Below, in pieces: positions 9,258 to 19,798 of a stretch of 44,688 bases of DNA. Position 1 is the stretch's first letter. Each line of letters opens with the position of its first letter. Position numbers and translations under genes: made by a program. Under the pieces are notes generated by a model. It was given only the letters and a program-made list of their open reading frames with translations. It searched no databases and was not told where the DNA came from. This DNA comes from Clostridiales bacterium (lineage in GTDB: Bacteria > Bacillota > Clostridia > Peptostreptococcales > Anaerovoracaceae): positions 1 to 44,688 of the forward strand of contig JALFKB010000060.1 of assembly GCA_022775805.1 (NCBI GenBank), written 5' to 3'.

Positions 9258-9728
9258 ATGATTGCACCGGAACAATGGTATGAATACCAGAAACAGTATC
9301 AGAAATACGGCTTGGACATGAAGCCGGAGTCTGAACGGGTTCCCGTTACTGAGCGCAGAAAGCAAAAGAAAAAGGCGCTGCTGTCAAGGGGGGTCGTTCT
9401 TAACGTATCCAGCGATCACAGACTCATGCTTTATGTTGTTTCAATCTGTGTCGTTGTTTTGCTGTCCATAGTAATTCTTGCATCTGCATCGGCAAAGATT
9501 ACATACGATATCAACAAGATAAAAGCATCAAATGAGGCCCTTAGCGGAGAGATAGAGGACCTTGACGTTCAGATACTGAGTTCAAGCACCATAACATACA
9601 TCGAAGGTCAGGCCAAGGGGGAGCTGGGAATGAAGAATGCTGATTCGAAGCATTGCATATATCTTTCGTCGATAGACACTCCTGAGGAAGGTTTTGCTGA
9701 CATTCTCAAGGAGAAAGCGTATAATTAA
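9258..9728 (+). CDS. ftsL: FtsL-like septum formation protein
   Basis: 156 aa, single TM followed by coiled-coil-like segment, position between rsmH and PBP. Confidence 0.7.
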   Translation: MIAPEQWYEYQKQYQKYGLDMKPESERVPVTERRKQKKKALLSRGVVLNVSSDHRLMLYVVSICVVVLLSIVILASASAKITYDINKIKASNEALSGEIEDLDVQILSSSTITYIEGQAKGELGMKNADSKHCIYLSSIDTPEEGFADILKEKAYN

Positions 9729-9803
9729 CATCAGAAGAAGCAGTATACCCGGGCATGAGAATGGGAGAAGTGTCCGGGATACTTTTTTATCAAGGAGAGG
9801 TAA

Positions 9804-11783
9804 ATGCCTGCAACTAACAGAAGCAGAAGAAATTTAATACTGGTAACGATAATACTGTTTGCATTCATTCTGGCTGTAACCCTGAGGGTGGGATACGTTC
9901 AGATAGTGAAGGGGCAGGAGTACAGCGAGAGGGCTCTGTCGCAGCAGACCACCGACACCTCCATTGAAGCGGAGAGGGGCATAATATATGATAGAAACCA
10001 GGAAAAGCTTGCCCAGAGCGTGAAGTGCTACACGATTCTCGTATATCCTGCTGAAATAGGCAAATACGATTCCAAGAAAAAGCAGAGAATAATGCAAATT
10101 GCTACGGCAGACGGACTGGCTGAGACTCTGAATCTTGATAAGGAAGAGACGAGAAAGAAGCTGGCGGGCAAAAGCGGCGAGGTAATTATCGCCAAGAATA
10201 TTGACAGGGAGACAGCCCAGAAGGTAAGAAAGCTGGATCCTTCGGGCACAATCATCAGCTCCTCCACAAAGCGTGAGTATCCTAACGGGACCCTTGCAGC
10301 CAATGTTATGGGAATGGTAAACGAGGAAAATACGGGACAGTCCGGACTGGAGCTTGAATACAACAACTATCTCAGCGGAATAGCCGGAAGAACGGTTCAG
10401 TATACGGACACCAACGGCAAGAAGCTGTCCTACTCACCATCCAACGAGAGATATTACGAGCCTGAAAACGGCTGCGATATTATTACGACTATAGATCTGG
10501 TAATACAGAGCTATACAGAGGATGCCATAGCCAAGGTGCAGAAAAAGACCAGCGCGGACAGAGTATTTGCCATAGTGATGGATCCGGAAACGGGGGACAT
10601 TCTGTCAATGGCCCAGACACCATCATTTGACCCTAACAATCCATATGAGCCTTCATCCTCTTCCGAAAAGGCGAAGTTCAAGAACATGTCCACGAAGGAG
10701 CAGTCTGAGTATCTCAGCAAAATGTGGAGAAACCCGCTGATAAGTGATGTTTATGAACCGGGATCGGTATTCAAGCTTCTCACCACCGCAATAGCCCTGG
10801 AGGAAGACGCTGCATCATTAAACAGCAATTTCTACTGTAGCGGTGCCAAGCAGGTTGCGGGAGAGACGATATACTGCTGGAACAGGGGAGGTCACGGCAG
10901 CCAGACACTGGAGCAGGCTGTAGGTAATTCCTGCAACCCGGTGTTTATGACCCTTGCAACGGAAGTGGGAATATCCAAGTTCTATGACTATTTGGACAAC
11001 TTCGGAATCACGGGAACAACGGGAATAGATTTCCCTGCAGAGGGCAATTCAATCCTCCAGAGCGAGGATTCCGCTGGACCTGTAGGTCTGGCCACCATAG
11101 GCTTCGGTCAGGGTGTTGCAGTTACACCTATTCAGCTAATTACGGCAATCAGTTCCCTGGGAAATGACGGCAAGCTCATGAAACCGAGACTTGTTAAGGG
11201 AATAAAGGACAAGAAGACAAACAAGGTTCAGGAAATCAGGCCTGAGGTTGTGAGAAAGACCGTATCAAAGGAAACTGCTGATGAAATGAAGGAAATAATG
11301 GAATATGTTGTTGCTGAAGGCGGAGGCGGTACAGCATCTGTATCCGGCTACAGAGTCGGAGGCAAGACCGGTACGGCAAACAAGCCGAAGAATGGCGGAT
11401 ACAGCGACTTCACATATTCATCCTGCCTGGGAATGGCACCCATGTCGGACCCTAAGCTCAGCGTGCTGGTAATCGTCGACAGCCCTAGAGGAGCCAAGTA
11501 CGGCAGCGTTGTAGCCGGACCGGCAGTAAGTGAGATTTTGGAGAAGACTCTGAAATACATGAATGTCCAGCCTGACAGCAAGGAAAAGACGGAAAGCGAC
11601 AAAATAGAGGTTCCGGATATTGTGGGATACAGTGCCGATGATGCCATAGGTATTCTTGGAGGAGCCGGATTGAAATACGACATGAAAGATGGAGCGGAAG
11701 AGGAGAACTTTATAGTTACGAAGCAGTATCCTTCCGCCGGAAGCAAGGTTAAGAAAGGAACCAGAGTATTCATCTATAACTAG
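9804..11783 (+). CDS. class B penicillin-binding protein (FtsI/SpoVD-like) with C-terminal PASTA domain
   Basis: 659 aa; PGSVFKLLT, SCN and KTGTA motifs; PDIVGYSADDAIGIL PASTA. Confidence 0.93.
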   Translation: MPATNRSRRNLILVTIILFAFILAVTLRVGYVQIVKGQEYSERALSQQTTDTSIEAERGIIYDRNQEKLAQSVKCYTILVYPAEIGKYDSKKKQRIMQIATADGLAETLNLDKEETRKKLAGKSGEVIIAKNIDRETAQKVRKLDPSGTIISSSTKREYPNGTLAANVMGMVNEENTGQSGLELEYNNYLSGIAGRTVQYTDTNGKKLSYSPSNERYYEPENGCDIITTIDLVIQSYTEDAIAKVQKKTSADRVFAIVMDPETGDILSMAQTPSFDPNNPYEPSSSSEKAKFKNMSTKEQSEYLSKMWRNPLISDVYEPGSVFKLLTTAIALEEDAASLNSNFYCSGAKQVAGETIYCWNRGGHGSQTLEQAVGNSCNPVFMTLATEVGISKFYDYLDNFGITGTTGIDFPAEGNSILQSEDSAGPVGLATIGFGQGVAVTPIQLITAISSLGNDGKLMKPRLVKGIKDKKTNKVQEIRPEVVRKTVSKETADEMKEIMEYVVAEGGGGTASVSGYRVGGKTGTANKPKNGGYSDFTYSSCLGMAPMSDPKLSVLVIVDSPRGAKYGSVVAGPAVSEILEKTLKYMNVQPDSKEKTESDKIEVPDIVGYSADDAIGILGGAGLKYDMKDGAEEENFIVTKQYPSAGSKVKKGTRVFIYN

Positions 11784-11805
11784 GGAATATCTCTGTACAA
11801 GGCAA

Positions 11806-13194
11806 ATGAGAAAGACAACAATTGAGGAAATAATTGCTGCCGCAGGAGGCAGTCTCATTCAGAGGGCTCCGGGGCCTGAAGCGCAGGCAATTACCGGGGT
11901 GAAACACGACTCTAGGGAAGTGGAAGAAGGAGACATGTTTGTGGCTGTAGTTGGAGAAAACCAGGATGGTCACAGATACATTCCCCAGGTGGCAGCCAGG
12001 GGATGCAGAACCGTACTGGTATCACACCGGGAAGGCTGGATGGAGGAGCTTGCCGGGATGGGAATGAGCATTAATGCCATTCTCGTTGAGGATACTGTGG
12101 CTGCAGCGGGAAGACTTGCCAAGTGGTATCTTGAAAGTCTGAATATCCCCAGGGTGGCAGTAACCGGCAGCGTTGGCAAAACCTCCACAAGGGACATGAT
12201 TTACTATGTTCTCAGCGAGAAATACAGCTGCGGCAGAAATCTCAAGAACTACAACAATAACATAGGGCTGCCTCTGTCCATATTCAGATTTGACAGCAGC
12301 ACCCAGACGGCGGTTCTGGAAATGGGAATGGATGCATTTGGAGAAATCGAATATCTTAGCGACATTGTGCAGCCAAGGATAGGGGTCATAACCAACATCG
12401 GCGTTGCCCACATGGAAAAGCTGGGAAGCCGTGAAGGAATCTTCAGGGCAAAGATGGAAATAACGAAAAACATTGCCGGATCCCGGGATGGAGGAACCCT
12501 GATATACGCGGGAGATAATGAATTTCTCACCAGAGAGAGAACAGCCGGAGACTACTGTCAGCTGGAGGTGGGAAGCGGCCCCGAAGCGGATTTCAAAATA
12601 TCCGATGTTGACGATTTCGGCATAGAAGGAATAGAATTCAATGTGGAGTATCAGGGAGAGTCTGCAAAGGCAAGACTGCCTGTTCCCGGAGTTCACAATG
12701 CCACAAATGCCGGACTGGCACTGGCAGTGGGAAAGTGTCTTGGTGTATCCCTTCAGGAGGGAATTGCCGGACTGGCAAAGGCGGAGCTGACAGGAAGCAG
12801 ACTGAAGAAGATACAGGGAAAGAGCATCACGATAATTGATGATACCTACAATGCCAATCCCGACTCCATGAAAAGCGCCATCGATGTTCTGGCAAGAAGC
12901 AGAGCCGCCAGAAGGATTGCCATACTTGGCGACATGTTTGAGCTGGGCGAAAACACCGCGGCTCAGCACAGAGAGGTGGGGGAGCACGCAGCCCTGATGA
13001 ATATCGATGAGGTAATATGCATAGGAGCTCTTGCCGGGGAAATTGCCGCGGGCGCCTCGGGGATTCACTTTCCTGACAAGGAATCCTTCATAAAAGTTAT
13101 TGATGAATACATAGCTCCGGGAGATCTGGTTCTGGTTAAGGCTTCAAGGGGCATGAAAATGGAAGAAATAGTATCTGAACTTGAGGAGAAGTAA
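11806..13194 (+). CDS. murF: UDP-MurNAc-tripeptide--D-Ala-D-Ala ligase
   Basis: 462 aa; VTGSVGKTSTRDM, IDDTYNANPDSM. Confidence 0.95.
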   Translation: MRKTTIEEIIAAAGGSLIQRAPGPEAQAITGVKHDSREVEEGDMFVAVVGENQDGHRYIPQVAARGCRTVLVSHREGWMEELAGMGMSINAILVEDTVAAAGRLAKWYLESLNIPRVAVTGSVGKTSTRDMIYYVLSEKYSCGRNLKNYNNNIGLPLSIFRFDSSTQTAVLEMGMDAFGEIEYLSDIVQPRIGVITNIGVAHMEKLGSREGIFRAKMEITKNIAGSRDGGTLIYAGDNEFLTRERTAGDYCQLEVGSGPEADFKISDVDDFGIEGIEFNVEYQGESAKARLPVPGVHNATNAGLALAVGKCLGVSLQEGIAGLAKAELTGSRLKKIQGKSITIIDDTYNANPDSMKSAIDVLARSRAARRIAILGDMFELGENTAAQHREVGEHAALMNIDEVICIGALAGEIAAGASGIHFPDKESFIKVIDEYIAPGDLVLVKASRGMKMEEIVSELEEK

Positions 13195-14198
13195 TGAACA
13201 TACATGCAATACATATACTAATCGTTTTTCTTGCGGCCTTCGTGGTTTCACTTGTGATCACGAAGCTTGAGATACCTGTTCTGAGGAGGAAGGCAGGACA
13301 GAATATCAGAGAAGAGGGGCTGAAATCCCATTACTCAAAGGCGGGGACACCCAGCATGGGGGGAATAAGCATAATCATCGGAACCTGCATAGCCGGTTTC
13401 CTGGGAACTCTTCTCTTCGGGGGAACAATAGGGGACGAACTTCTCATATTGCTTGTTTTCGTGGGATTCGGTCTTATCGGATTCATCGACGATTACAGAA
13501 AGGTAATCAAAAAACAGAATGAAGGACTGACTGCGAAACAGAAATTCGGGCTTCAGATGATAATCGCCGTTGCCTTTGCAGTGTTCTTTGCCCGCTATTC
13601 ATCCTTCGGTACAGAGGTGTTCATTCCGATAGCTGACGTATTTATCGATTTCGGATTCTTCTACTACGTGTTCGTTGCCTTTGCGGTTCTGGCAATGACC
13701 AATGCAGTAAATCTTACCGATGGACTTGATGGACTGGCATCAGGAGTTACGGCACTGGTGTGCATCTTCTTTGCCTTTGCGGGATTCATGGGAGGAGCCT
13801 TCTGCAGATTCGGAGGCTTCATAGGTCAGGCCTCGGAAACCTTCTTCTTCATTGCTCTTGCGGGAGCATGCCTTGGCTTCCTCGTGTTCAACAAGAATCC
13901 GGCCCGGGTTTTCATGGGTGATACAGGCTCACTGGCACTGGGAGGCGGCGTTGTGGCAGCAGCCGTAGTTCTGAAGCTTGAACTTCTTCTGCTGGTGGCA
14001 GGCCTCTTATATGTAATCGAGGCTCTGTCGGTGGTGCTTCAGGTATCATACTTCAAGCTGACCCACGGCAAGAGGCTGTTCAAGATGGCTCCGATTCATC
14101 ATCATTTCGAAATGTGCGGATGGTCGGAGGTCAGAGTTGTTATTACCTTCTGGATATTTACATTGATCTGCTGTCTGGCAGGATTGCTTATAGTATAA
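13194..14198 (+). CDS. mraY: phospho-MurNAc-pentapeptide transferase
   Basis: 334 aa; GTPSMGGI, NAVNLTDGLDGLASG, MAPIHHHFE. Confidence 0.97.
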   Translation: MNIHAIHILIVFLAAFVVSLVITKLEIPVLRRKAGQNIREEGLKSHYSKAGTPSMGGISIIIGTCIAGFLGTLLFGGTIGDELLILLVFVGFGLIGFIDDYRKVIKKQNEGLTAKQKFGLQMIIAVAFAVFFARYSSFGTEVFIPIADVFIDFGFFYYVFVAFAVLAMTNAVNLTDGLDGLASGVTALVCIFFAFAGFMGGAFCRFGGFIGQASETFFFIALAGACLGFLVFNKNPARVFMGDTGSLALGGGVVAAAVVLKLELLLLVAGLLYVIEALSVVLQVSYFKLTHGKRLFKMAPIHHHFEMCGWSEVRVVITFWIFTLICCLAGLLIV

Positions 14199-14208
14199 GG
14201 AGTTAAGG

Positions 14209-15564
14209 ATGAAAGGCAAAAAAGTATTAGTAGTTGGAATGGGAAGATCCGGCAAAGCGGCGGTGGAGGCTCTCTGCCAGGCAGGCGCAGTTGTATCTGC
14301 CCAGGACAGCAAAACAGCCGATACAATGGAGCCGGAGTTTATTCGGTTTCTCGAGGAGAACAATGTCAGTACATATTTCGGAGAGGTTCCGTCTGACATG
14401 GGGGATTTTGACTGCATAGTTCTCAGTCCAGGAGTTCCCCCTTCACTGGATTTCATAAGAGAGGCTGCAGCTAAGGGAGCTGAAGTGATAGGAGAACTGG
14501 AGCTGGCATACAGATTCTGCAAAGGCAGATTTGTTTCCATTACAGGCACAAACGGTAAAACCACCACCACAACCCTTGTGGGGGAAATATACAAAGCTGC
14601 AGGCAGGGACACCTGCGTAGGCGGCAACATCGGCAGAGCCATTGCGGTGGACGCCATGGAGGCCGGTGAAAACACTTGGATGATAACGGAAACCAGCAGC
14701 TTCCAGCTGGAAACCATTGTGGATTTCAGACCGGAGGTTTCGGCAATTCTGAATCTGACACCGGATCATCTGGACAGGCACAAGACAATGGAAAACTACG
14801 GCCGTGCCAAGGCTGCCGTATTCAAAAACCAGACCCCGGATCAGTATTGCGTGCTGAACATGGATGATCCGGCATGCTATGAGCTAGGGGAACGGGAAGG
14901 CTGCAGGGCGAAAATTATTCCATTCAGCAGAATGAAGGAACTCAGCCTGGGTGCCTTCGTAAAAGATGACAGTATCGTGATAAGGAACGAAGCCGGGGAA
15001 GAAATTGTTATTTGCGGAACGGAGGAGCTTAAGATTCCGGGCAGTCACAACCTGGAAAATGCACTGGCTGCAGCCGCAATAGCCTACTTCGGCGGAATAG
15101 ATCCTGCAGTTATCGGTGATGTGCTGAGAACCTTTGCAGGGGTCGAACACAGAATCGAATTCATATGCGAGAAAAACGGAGTCCGTTTCGTTAACGATTC
15201 CAAGGGAACGAACACCGATGCGGCAATAAAGGCTATTGAAGCCATGAAGGAGAACATATTGCTGATTGCAGGCGGTTACGACAAGGGCTCGGAATATGAC
15301 CAGTTCATCGATGCCTTTGAGGGAAGGGTGAAAGCTCTGATTCTCATGGGGGTAACAGCGCCAAAAATCAGAGCGGCAGCAGAGGCGAAGGGCTTCTCTG
15401 CCATATACGATGCAAAGGACATGGAAGAATGCGTTAGACTTGGCTATGAAATGGCTCAGCCCGGAGATGTTGTGCTGCTGTCACCGGCATGTGCAAGCTG
15501 GGACATGTATGACAACTTTGAACAGAGAGGAAATCATTTCAGAGAATGCGCTCAGAAACTGTGA
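14209..15564 (+). CDS. murD: UDP-MurNAc-L-alanine--D-glutamate ligase
   Basis: 451 aa; ITGTNGKTTTTTL, VNDSKGTNTDAAIKA. Confidence 0.97.
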   Translation: MKGKKVLVVGMGRSGKAAVEALCQAGAVVSAQDSKTADTMEPEFIRFLEENNVSTYFGEVPSDMGDFDCIVLSPGVPPSLDFIREAAAKGAEVIGELELAYRFCKGRFVSITGTNGKTTTTTLVGEIYKAAGRDTCVGGNIGRAIAVDAMEAGENTWMITETSSFQLETIVDFRPEVSAILNLTPDHLDRHKTMENYGRAKAAVFKNQTPDQYCVLNMDDPACYELGEREGCRAKIIPFSRMKELSLGAFVKDDSIVIRNEAGEEIVICGTEELKIPGSHNLENALAAAAIAYFGGIDPAVIGDVLRTFAGVEHRIEFICEKNGVRFVNDSKGTNTDAAIKAIEAMKENILLIAGGYDKGSEYDQFIDAFEGRVKALILMGVTAPKIRAAAEAKGFSAIYDAKDMEECVRLGYEMAQPGDVVLLSPACASWDMYDNFEQRGNHFRECAQKL

Positions 15565-16817
15565 AGGCCGGCAGAGCAAAAAAAAGGCGCGGAGAATTCG
15601 CCCTCATAATGGACAGTGCCCGCAGCCGGCTGAAGGAAGTGGACTTCCCGCTTCTTACGGTCACACTATTACTGGCTTTTTACGGGCTTATTATGGTGTT
15701 CAGCGCCAGCTACTACTTTTCCATCAGTGAAAACGGCAATCCCTTTTACTATCTCATAAGGGATGGAATATGGGTGGCTCTGGGGCTTGTACTTATGTGC
15801 CTTGGTGCCATGATAGACTACAGAAAGCTTGAGGGCAGGAGACTGATTCTCGGAATTCTGCTGGTGTGCTTCCTGCTGCTCATAATAGTACTGACACCCC
15901 TTGGCTCGGAGGCTAACGATGCCACAAGGTGGATAAAGCTGGGACCAATTACCATAATGCCCGGTGAGATAGCCAAGATGGGAATGATTTTCTTCGTGTC
16001 ATGGTTCTACGCATCCGATACAAAGAGAATAGATTCATTTGTCAGGGGAATGCTGCCTGTACTGGCGGTTATGGCTGTTTTCGCCCTGCTGATTATTAAA
16101 CAGCCGAACCTCTCCACTGCCATTACTCTCTGCGGAATTGTGGTGGTAATGATGCTTGTGGCCGGAATGAGATGGATTTACCTGGGTGGAGTGACAGCGC
16201 TGGGAATCGTTGGCATAGTGGCCCTGATACTCATAAAAGGGGGATACTGGCTGGAGCGTTTCACAACCTTCACCCATCCCTTTGACTATGAGGCAACCAG
16301 CGGATATCAGATAGTTCAGGGACTTCAGGCCCTTGGTTCAGGAGGACTCTTCGGAGTGGGCCTGGGAAAAAGTGTCACAAAGAGCCTCTATCTGCCGTAT
16401 CCTCACAACGACTTCATTCTGGCGATAATAGGAGAAGAAACAGGGTACATTGGAGTACTGCTGCTTATTGTGTTATACACTGTTTTCATATGGAGAGGAG
16501 TCAGGATAGCCCTTAACTGCCCGGATCAGTTCGGAATGCTGATGGCATCGGGAACTGTAATAATGGTGGCCATACAGGTTGTTCTGAATCTGGCTGTTGT
16601 AACATCATCCATGCCTGCAACGGGAGTAAATCTGCCATTTGTTAGCTACGGAGGAAATGCTCTGATGATGTTCATGCTGATGTCGGGAATAATGCTGAAC
16701 ATTTCCCGCAACATGCCTAAGAAACCAAAGAAAAGAAAAGAGGAAAGCGATGAAAGTGATAATGACCGGAGGCGGTACAGGGGGTCATATATACCCGGCG
16801 GTGGCCATAGCAGATGA
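15546..16817 (+). CDS. ftsW: SEDS peptidoglycan polymerase FtsW
   Basis: 423 aa polytopic; LPYPHNDFILAIIGEETG and PATGVNLPFVSYGG. Confidence 0.93.
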   Translation: MRSETVKAGRAKKRRGEFALIMDSARSRLKEVDFPLLTVTLLLAFYGLIMVFSASYYFSISENGNPFYYLIRDGIWVALGLVLMCLGAMIDYRKLEGRRLILGILLVCFLLLIIVLTPLGSEANDATRWIKLGPITIMPGEIAKMGMIFFVSWFYASDTKRIDSFVRGMLPVLAVMAVFALLIIKQPNLSTAITLCGIVVVMMLVAGMRWIYLGGVTALGIVGIVALILIKGGYWLERFTTFTHPFDYEATSGYQIVQGLQALGSGGLFGVGLGKSVTKSLYLPYPHNDFILAIIGEETGYIGVLLLIVLYTVFIWRGVRIALNCPDQFGMLMASGTVIMVAIQVVLNLAVVTSSMPATGVNLPFVSYGGNALMMFMLMSGIMLNISRNMPKKPKKRKEESDESDNDRRRYRGSYIPGGGHSR

Positions 16818-17856
16818 AATCAGGAGGAGAAATCCTGAGGCGGAAATTCTCTTTGTGGGAGCCGAAAAGGGTTTGGAAAAGAAGCTTGTTCCCAAAAGCG
16901 GTTATGATATAGAACTGATTCCGGTTGCAGGCTTCGACAGAAAGAACCTGATTAAAAACATAGAAGTTGTGAGAAAACTGATAAAGGGCAATGCCCGGGC
17001 GAAGAATATAATCAAGTCATTCCGCCCGGATTTTGTGGTGGGAACGGGAGGCTATGCCAGCGCTCCCATGGTGAAAACAGCCCAGAAAATGGGCATTCCC
17101 ACATACATTCACGAACAAAATGCCTATCCGGGAGTAACAAACAAGCTTCTGGAGCGAGGTGCCAGGAAGGTGTTTCTGGGTTTTGCAAAGGCAAGAGAAA
17201 ACTTCAAGTGCCGGGACAAGATTGTGGTAACGGGAAACCCGGTGCGGGAAGAGTTTATGAATCCGGATAGCAGAGGGTCCAGAAAGAAGCTGGGATTTAG
17301 AGATGATGAGTTTGTTGTGCTTTCCTTCGGCGGGAGCCAGGGAGCCGGCAGAATCAACAAGGCGATGATTGATGTTATCAGGAAGTACAACGGCTGCGAG
17401 GGAATAAGAATCTGCCTGGGAGCGGGAAGTTACTACTATTCCGCAATTATGGAGAGCTTTGCCGAGGAGGGCTTTGTTCTCGGAGATAATATCTCAATTA
17501 TGGAATACATAGATGACATGGCATCCTATCTTGCTGCAGCGGATCTGGTAATAAGCAGAAGCGGCGCGCTTACCGTTGCAGAGACAACCGTTAGCGGTGC
17601 TCCGGCTCTGTTTATTCCTTCGCCGATGGTAACCGGAAATCACCAGTATTATAATGCTCTGGCTGTGGCTGAGAAGGGCGGCGCCATAATAATTGAGGAG
17701 GCAGAGCTTGAGGATGAGGTCTTGCCAGACAGAATTGAGGAGCTGAGAAAATCTCCGATAATGCTGTCGGAAATGGCTGAGGCCAGTCTCAGCTGCGGTC
17801 TGCCCCAGGCGACGGAAATCATATGTGACACAATACTTGGAGACTATCGGAAGTGA
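16750..17856 (+). CDS. murG: UDP-GlcNAc transferase MurG
   Basis: 368 aa; MTGGGTGGHIYPAVAIADE; starts inside ftsW. Confidence 0.96.
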   Translation: MKVIMTGGGTGGHIYPAVAIADEIRRRNPEAEILFVGAEKGLEKKLVPKSGYDIELIPVAGFDRKNLIKNIEVVRKLIKGNARAKNIIKSFRPDFVVGTGGYASAPMVKTAQKMGIPTYIHEQNAYPGVTNKLLERGARKVFLGFAKARENFKCRDKIVVTGNPVREEFMNPDSRGSRKKLGFRDDEFVVLSFGGSQGAGRINKAMIDVIRKYNGCEGIRICLGAGSYYYSAIMESFAEEGFVLGDNISIMEYIDDMASYLAAADLVISRSGALTVAETTVSGAPALFIPSPMVTGNHQYYNALAVAEKGGAIIIEEAELEDEVLPDRIEELRKSPIMLSEMAEASLSCGLPQATEIICDTILGDYRK

Positions 17857-18578
17857 GCGAAAAGAAGAAAAGAAGAAAAAAGCGTCCATTACTTACGCTG
17901 CTTATAATAGTGGCGGTTCTGGTGTGCGCCGGTTTCGCTATGCATATTGATTATTTTGATATCACCGGGGTAGCTGTAATCGGGAACAAGGACATACCCG
18001 ATGAGGAGATAATCCGGCTGTCGGAGATCGAGACGGGAAAAAGCGTATTCGATGTGCATCCTCTCATTGCACAGCACAGGATAAAGAAGAATCTGTATGT
18101 GGAAAAAGTGAATGTTGACCGGGTTCTGCCGAATCGTGTGGAGATACACATTACCGAGAGGTCCTGCACAGCCCAGTTTGTCAGGGGGAAGAATTATGTG
18201 GTAACGGCATCTGACGGCATGGTTATCGACATAGCGGATCAGGAACAGAAGACGACTCTGGTTGAGGGAATAACGGTAAAAGAGGCGGAGCTGAAAAAGG
18301 ACATCAAGGTCAAGGAGGAGGAAAACTTCCAAAGGACCATGAAATTCATAAGATTTACCCACAGAAACGATTTGTATTTTAAGAAGCTTGTAATGGATGA
18401 CAGCCGTATGGAGGCATATGTGTACGACGAGCTGAAGTGCGTGGGAAAGTACGACGATATGGTTGATGTAATCAAGTCGGGAACATTAAAAAACGTAATT
18501 TACGACCTGTATCAGAAGGGTATTGAAAAGGGTACCGTTAATGTGTACGGCAACGATTATTGTTCCTTTACGAAATAG
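17853..18578 (+). CDS. ftsQ: cell division protein FtsQ/DivIB
   Basis: 241 aa; single N-terminal TM and POTRA-like segment; between murG and ftsZ. Confidence 0.85.
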   Translation: MSEKKKRRKKRPLLTLLIIVAVLVCAGFAMHIDYFDITGVAVIGNKDIPDEEIIRLSEIETGKSVFDVHPLIAQHRIKKNLYVEKVNVDRVLPNRVEIHITERSCTAQFVRGKNYVVTASDGMVIDIADQEQKTTLVEGITVKEAELKKDIKVKEEENFQRTMKFIRFTHRNDLYFKKLVMDDSRMEAYVYDELKCVGKYDDMVDVIKSGTLKNVIYDLYQKGIEKGTVNVYGNDYCSFTK

Positions 18579-18633
18579 ATTGAATATGCTATAATCAGGC
18601 ATAAGTATGAACAACTCTCAGGGAGGTACTATA

Positions 18634-19725
18634 ATGTTACAATTTGAAATGAACGAGAACGCCTTACAGGAAATTAAAGTAATAGGTGTTGGCGGCGGCG
18701 GCTGCAATGCCATCAACAGGATGATCGAATCCGGAATGAAGGGCGTGTCATTCGTTGCAGTAAATACAGATAAGCAGGCACTGGCGAAGAACAAGGCTGA
18801 AACAAAGATACAGATCGGTGAGAAGGCAACAAGAGGTCTGGGAGCAGGCGGAAATCCTGAGGTTGGTCAGAAATCCGCTGAGGAAAACCTGGAGGATCTG
18901 GAGAAGTTCATTGCCGGCTCAGACATGATTTTCGTTACCTGCGGCATGGGCGGCGGTACAGGAACCGGAGCTGCTCCGATTATTGCCAAGATTGCAAAGG
19001 ACATGGGAATACTCACGGTGGGAGTAGTAACCAAGCCTTTCAGATTTGAAGGAAGAAAGAGGGGAGAGCATGCGGAACTGGGCATCAAGTTCCTGAAGAA
19101 GTATGTGGATTCCCTGGTGGTTGTTCCTAACGACAAGCTTCTGGAGACAGTTGTGGAGGATACTTCTCTGCTGGATGCATTCAAGATGGCAGACGATGTT
19201 CTCAAGCAGGGTGTTCAGTCAATTTCCGATATTATTGTGGACGACGCTCTGATCAATTTGGACTTCGCCGATGTTACAACAATCATGAAGGACAGAGGCA
19301 TAGTTCACATGGGTGTTGGTCGCGGAGTTGGCGAGAACAGACTGAACGAGGCGGTGGAGAGCGCTGTGAACAGCCCGCTGCTTGAAACAAAGATCGAGGG
19401 TGCCAGAGCCGTTCTTATCAACATTACAGGCGGCAAGGATCTGACAATGTTCGATGTTGACAAGGTTGCTTCCCAGATTGATGAGAAGGCAGATCCGAAT
19501 GCAATCATCATCCTCGGTACTTCCATCAAGGAAGAGCTGCATGATGAAATTGCAGTAACAGTTATTGCTGCCGGATTTGAGAAGCCAAGAGACCTCGGTT
19601 CAATGATTCCGGGAGTGCCGGCTGAAGGCGAAGCTGACAGGGTTGAACCTGAACATTTAAACGAATCGGCAGATTTTGAAAGCTTGAAAGGAATGGACAT
19701 TCCGGATTTCTTACGCAGAAAATAG
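18634..19725 (+). CDS. ftsZ: cell division protein FtsZ
   Basis: [23 protein letters not shown]-terminal IPDFLRRK; start chosen at 18634 because GGGAGG lies just upstream (ORF track gives 18607). Confidence 0.97.
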   Translation: MLQFEMNENALQEIKVIGVGGGGCNAINRMIESGMKGVSFVAVNTDKQALAKNKAETKIQIGEKATRGLGAGGNPEVGQKSAEENLEDLEKFIAGSDMIFVTCGMGGGTGTGAAPIIAKIAKDMGILTVGVVTKPFRFEGRKRGEHAELGIKFLKKYVDSLVVVPNDKLLETVVEDTSLLDAFKMADDVLKQGVQSISDIIVDDALINLDFADVTTIMKDRGIVHMGVGRGVGENRLNEAVESAVNSPLLETKIEGARAVLINITGGKDLTMFDVDKVASQIDEKADPNAIIILGTSIKEELHDEIAVTVIAAGFEKPRDLGSMIPGVPAEGEADRVEPEHLNESADFESLKGMDIPDFLRRK

Positions 19726-19740
19726 CAACTAAAGCTTTTT

Positions 19741-19773
19741 ATAGCCGGCAGAGCTGCCGGCTATTGCTTTTTT
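19741..19773 (+). terminator. intrinsic terminator after ftsZ
   Basis: ATAGCCGGCAG-AG-CTGCCGGCTAT followed by TGCTTTTTT. Confidence 0.85.
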
Positions 19774-19798
19774 CATGGAACCGGTATGGGGCTTTTTA

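Noticed and set aside
12022-13068. 348-aa ORF antisense to murF
   Set aside because: Lies wholly within a confidently assigned gene; translation is Cys/His/Ser-rich and low quality, typical of an antisense shadow ORF.
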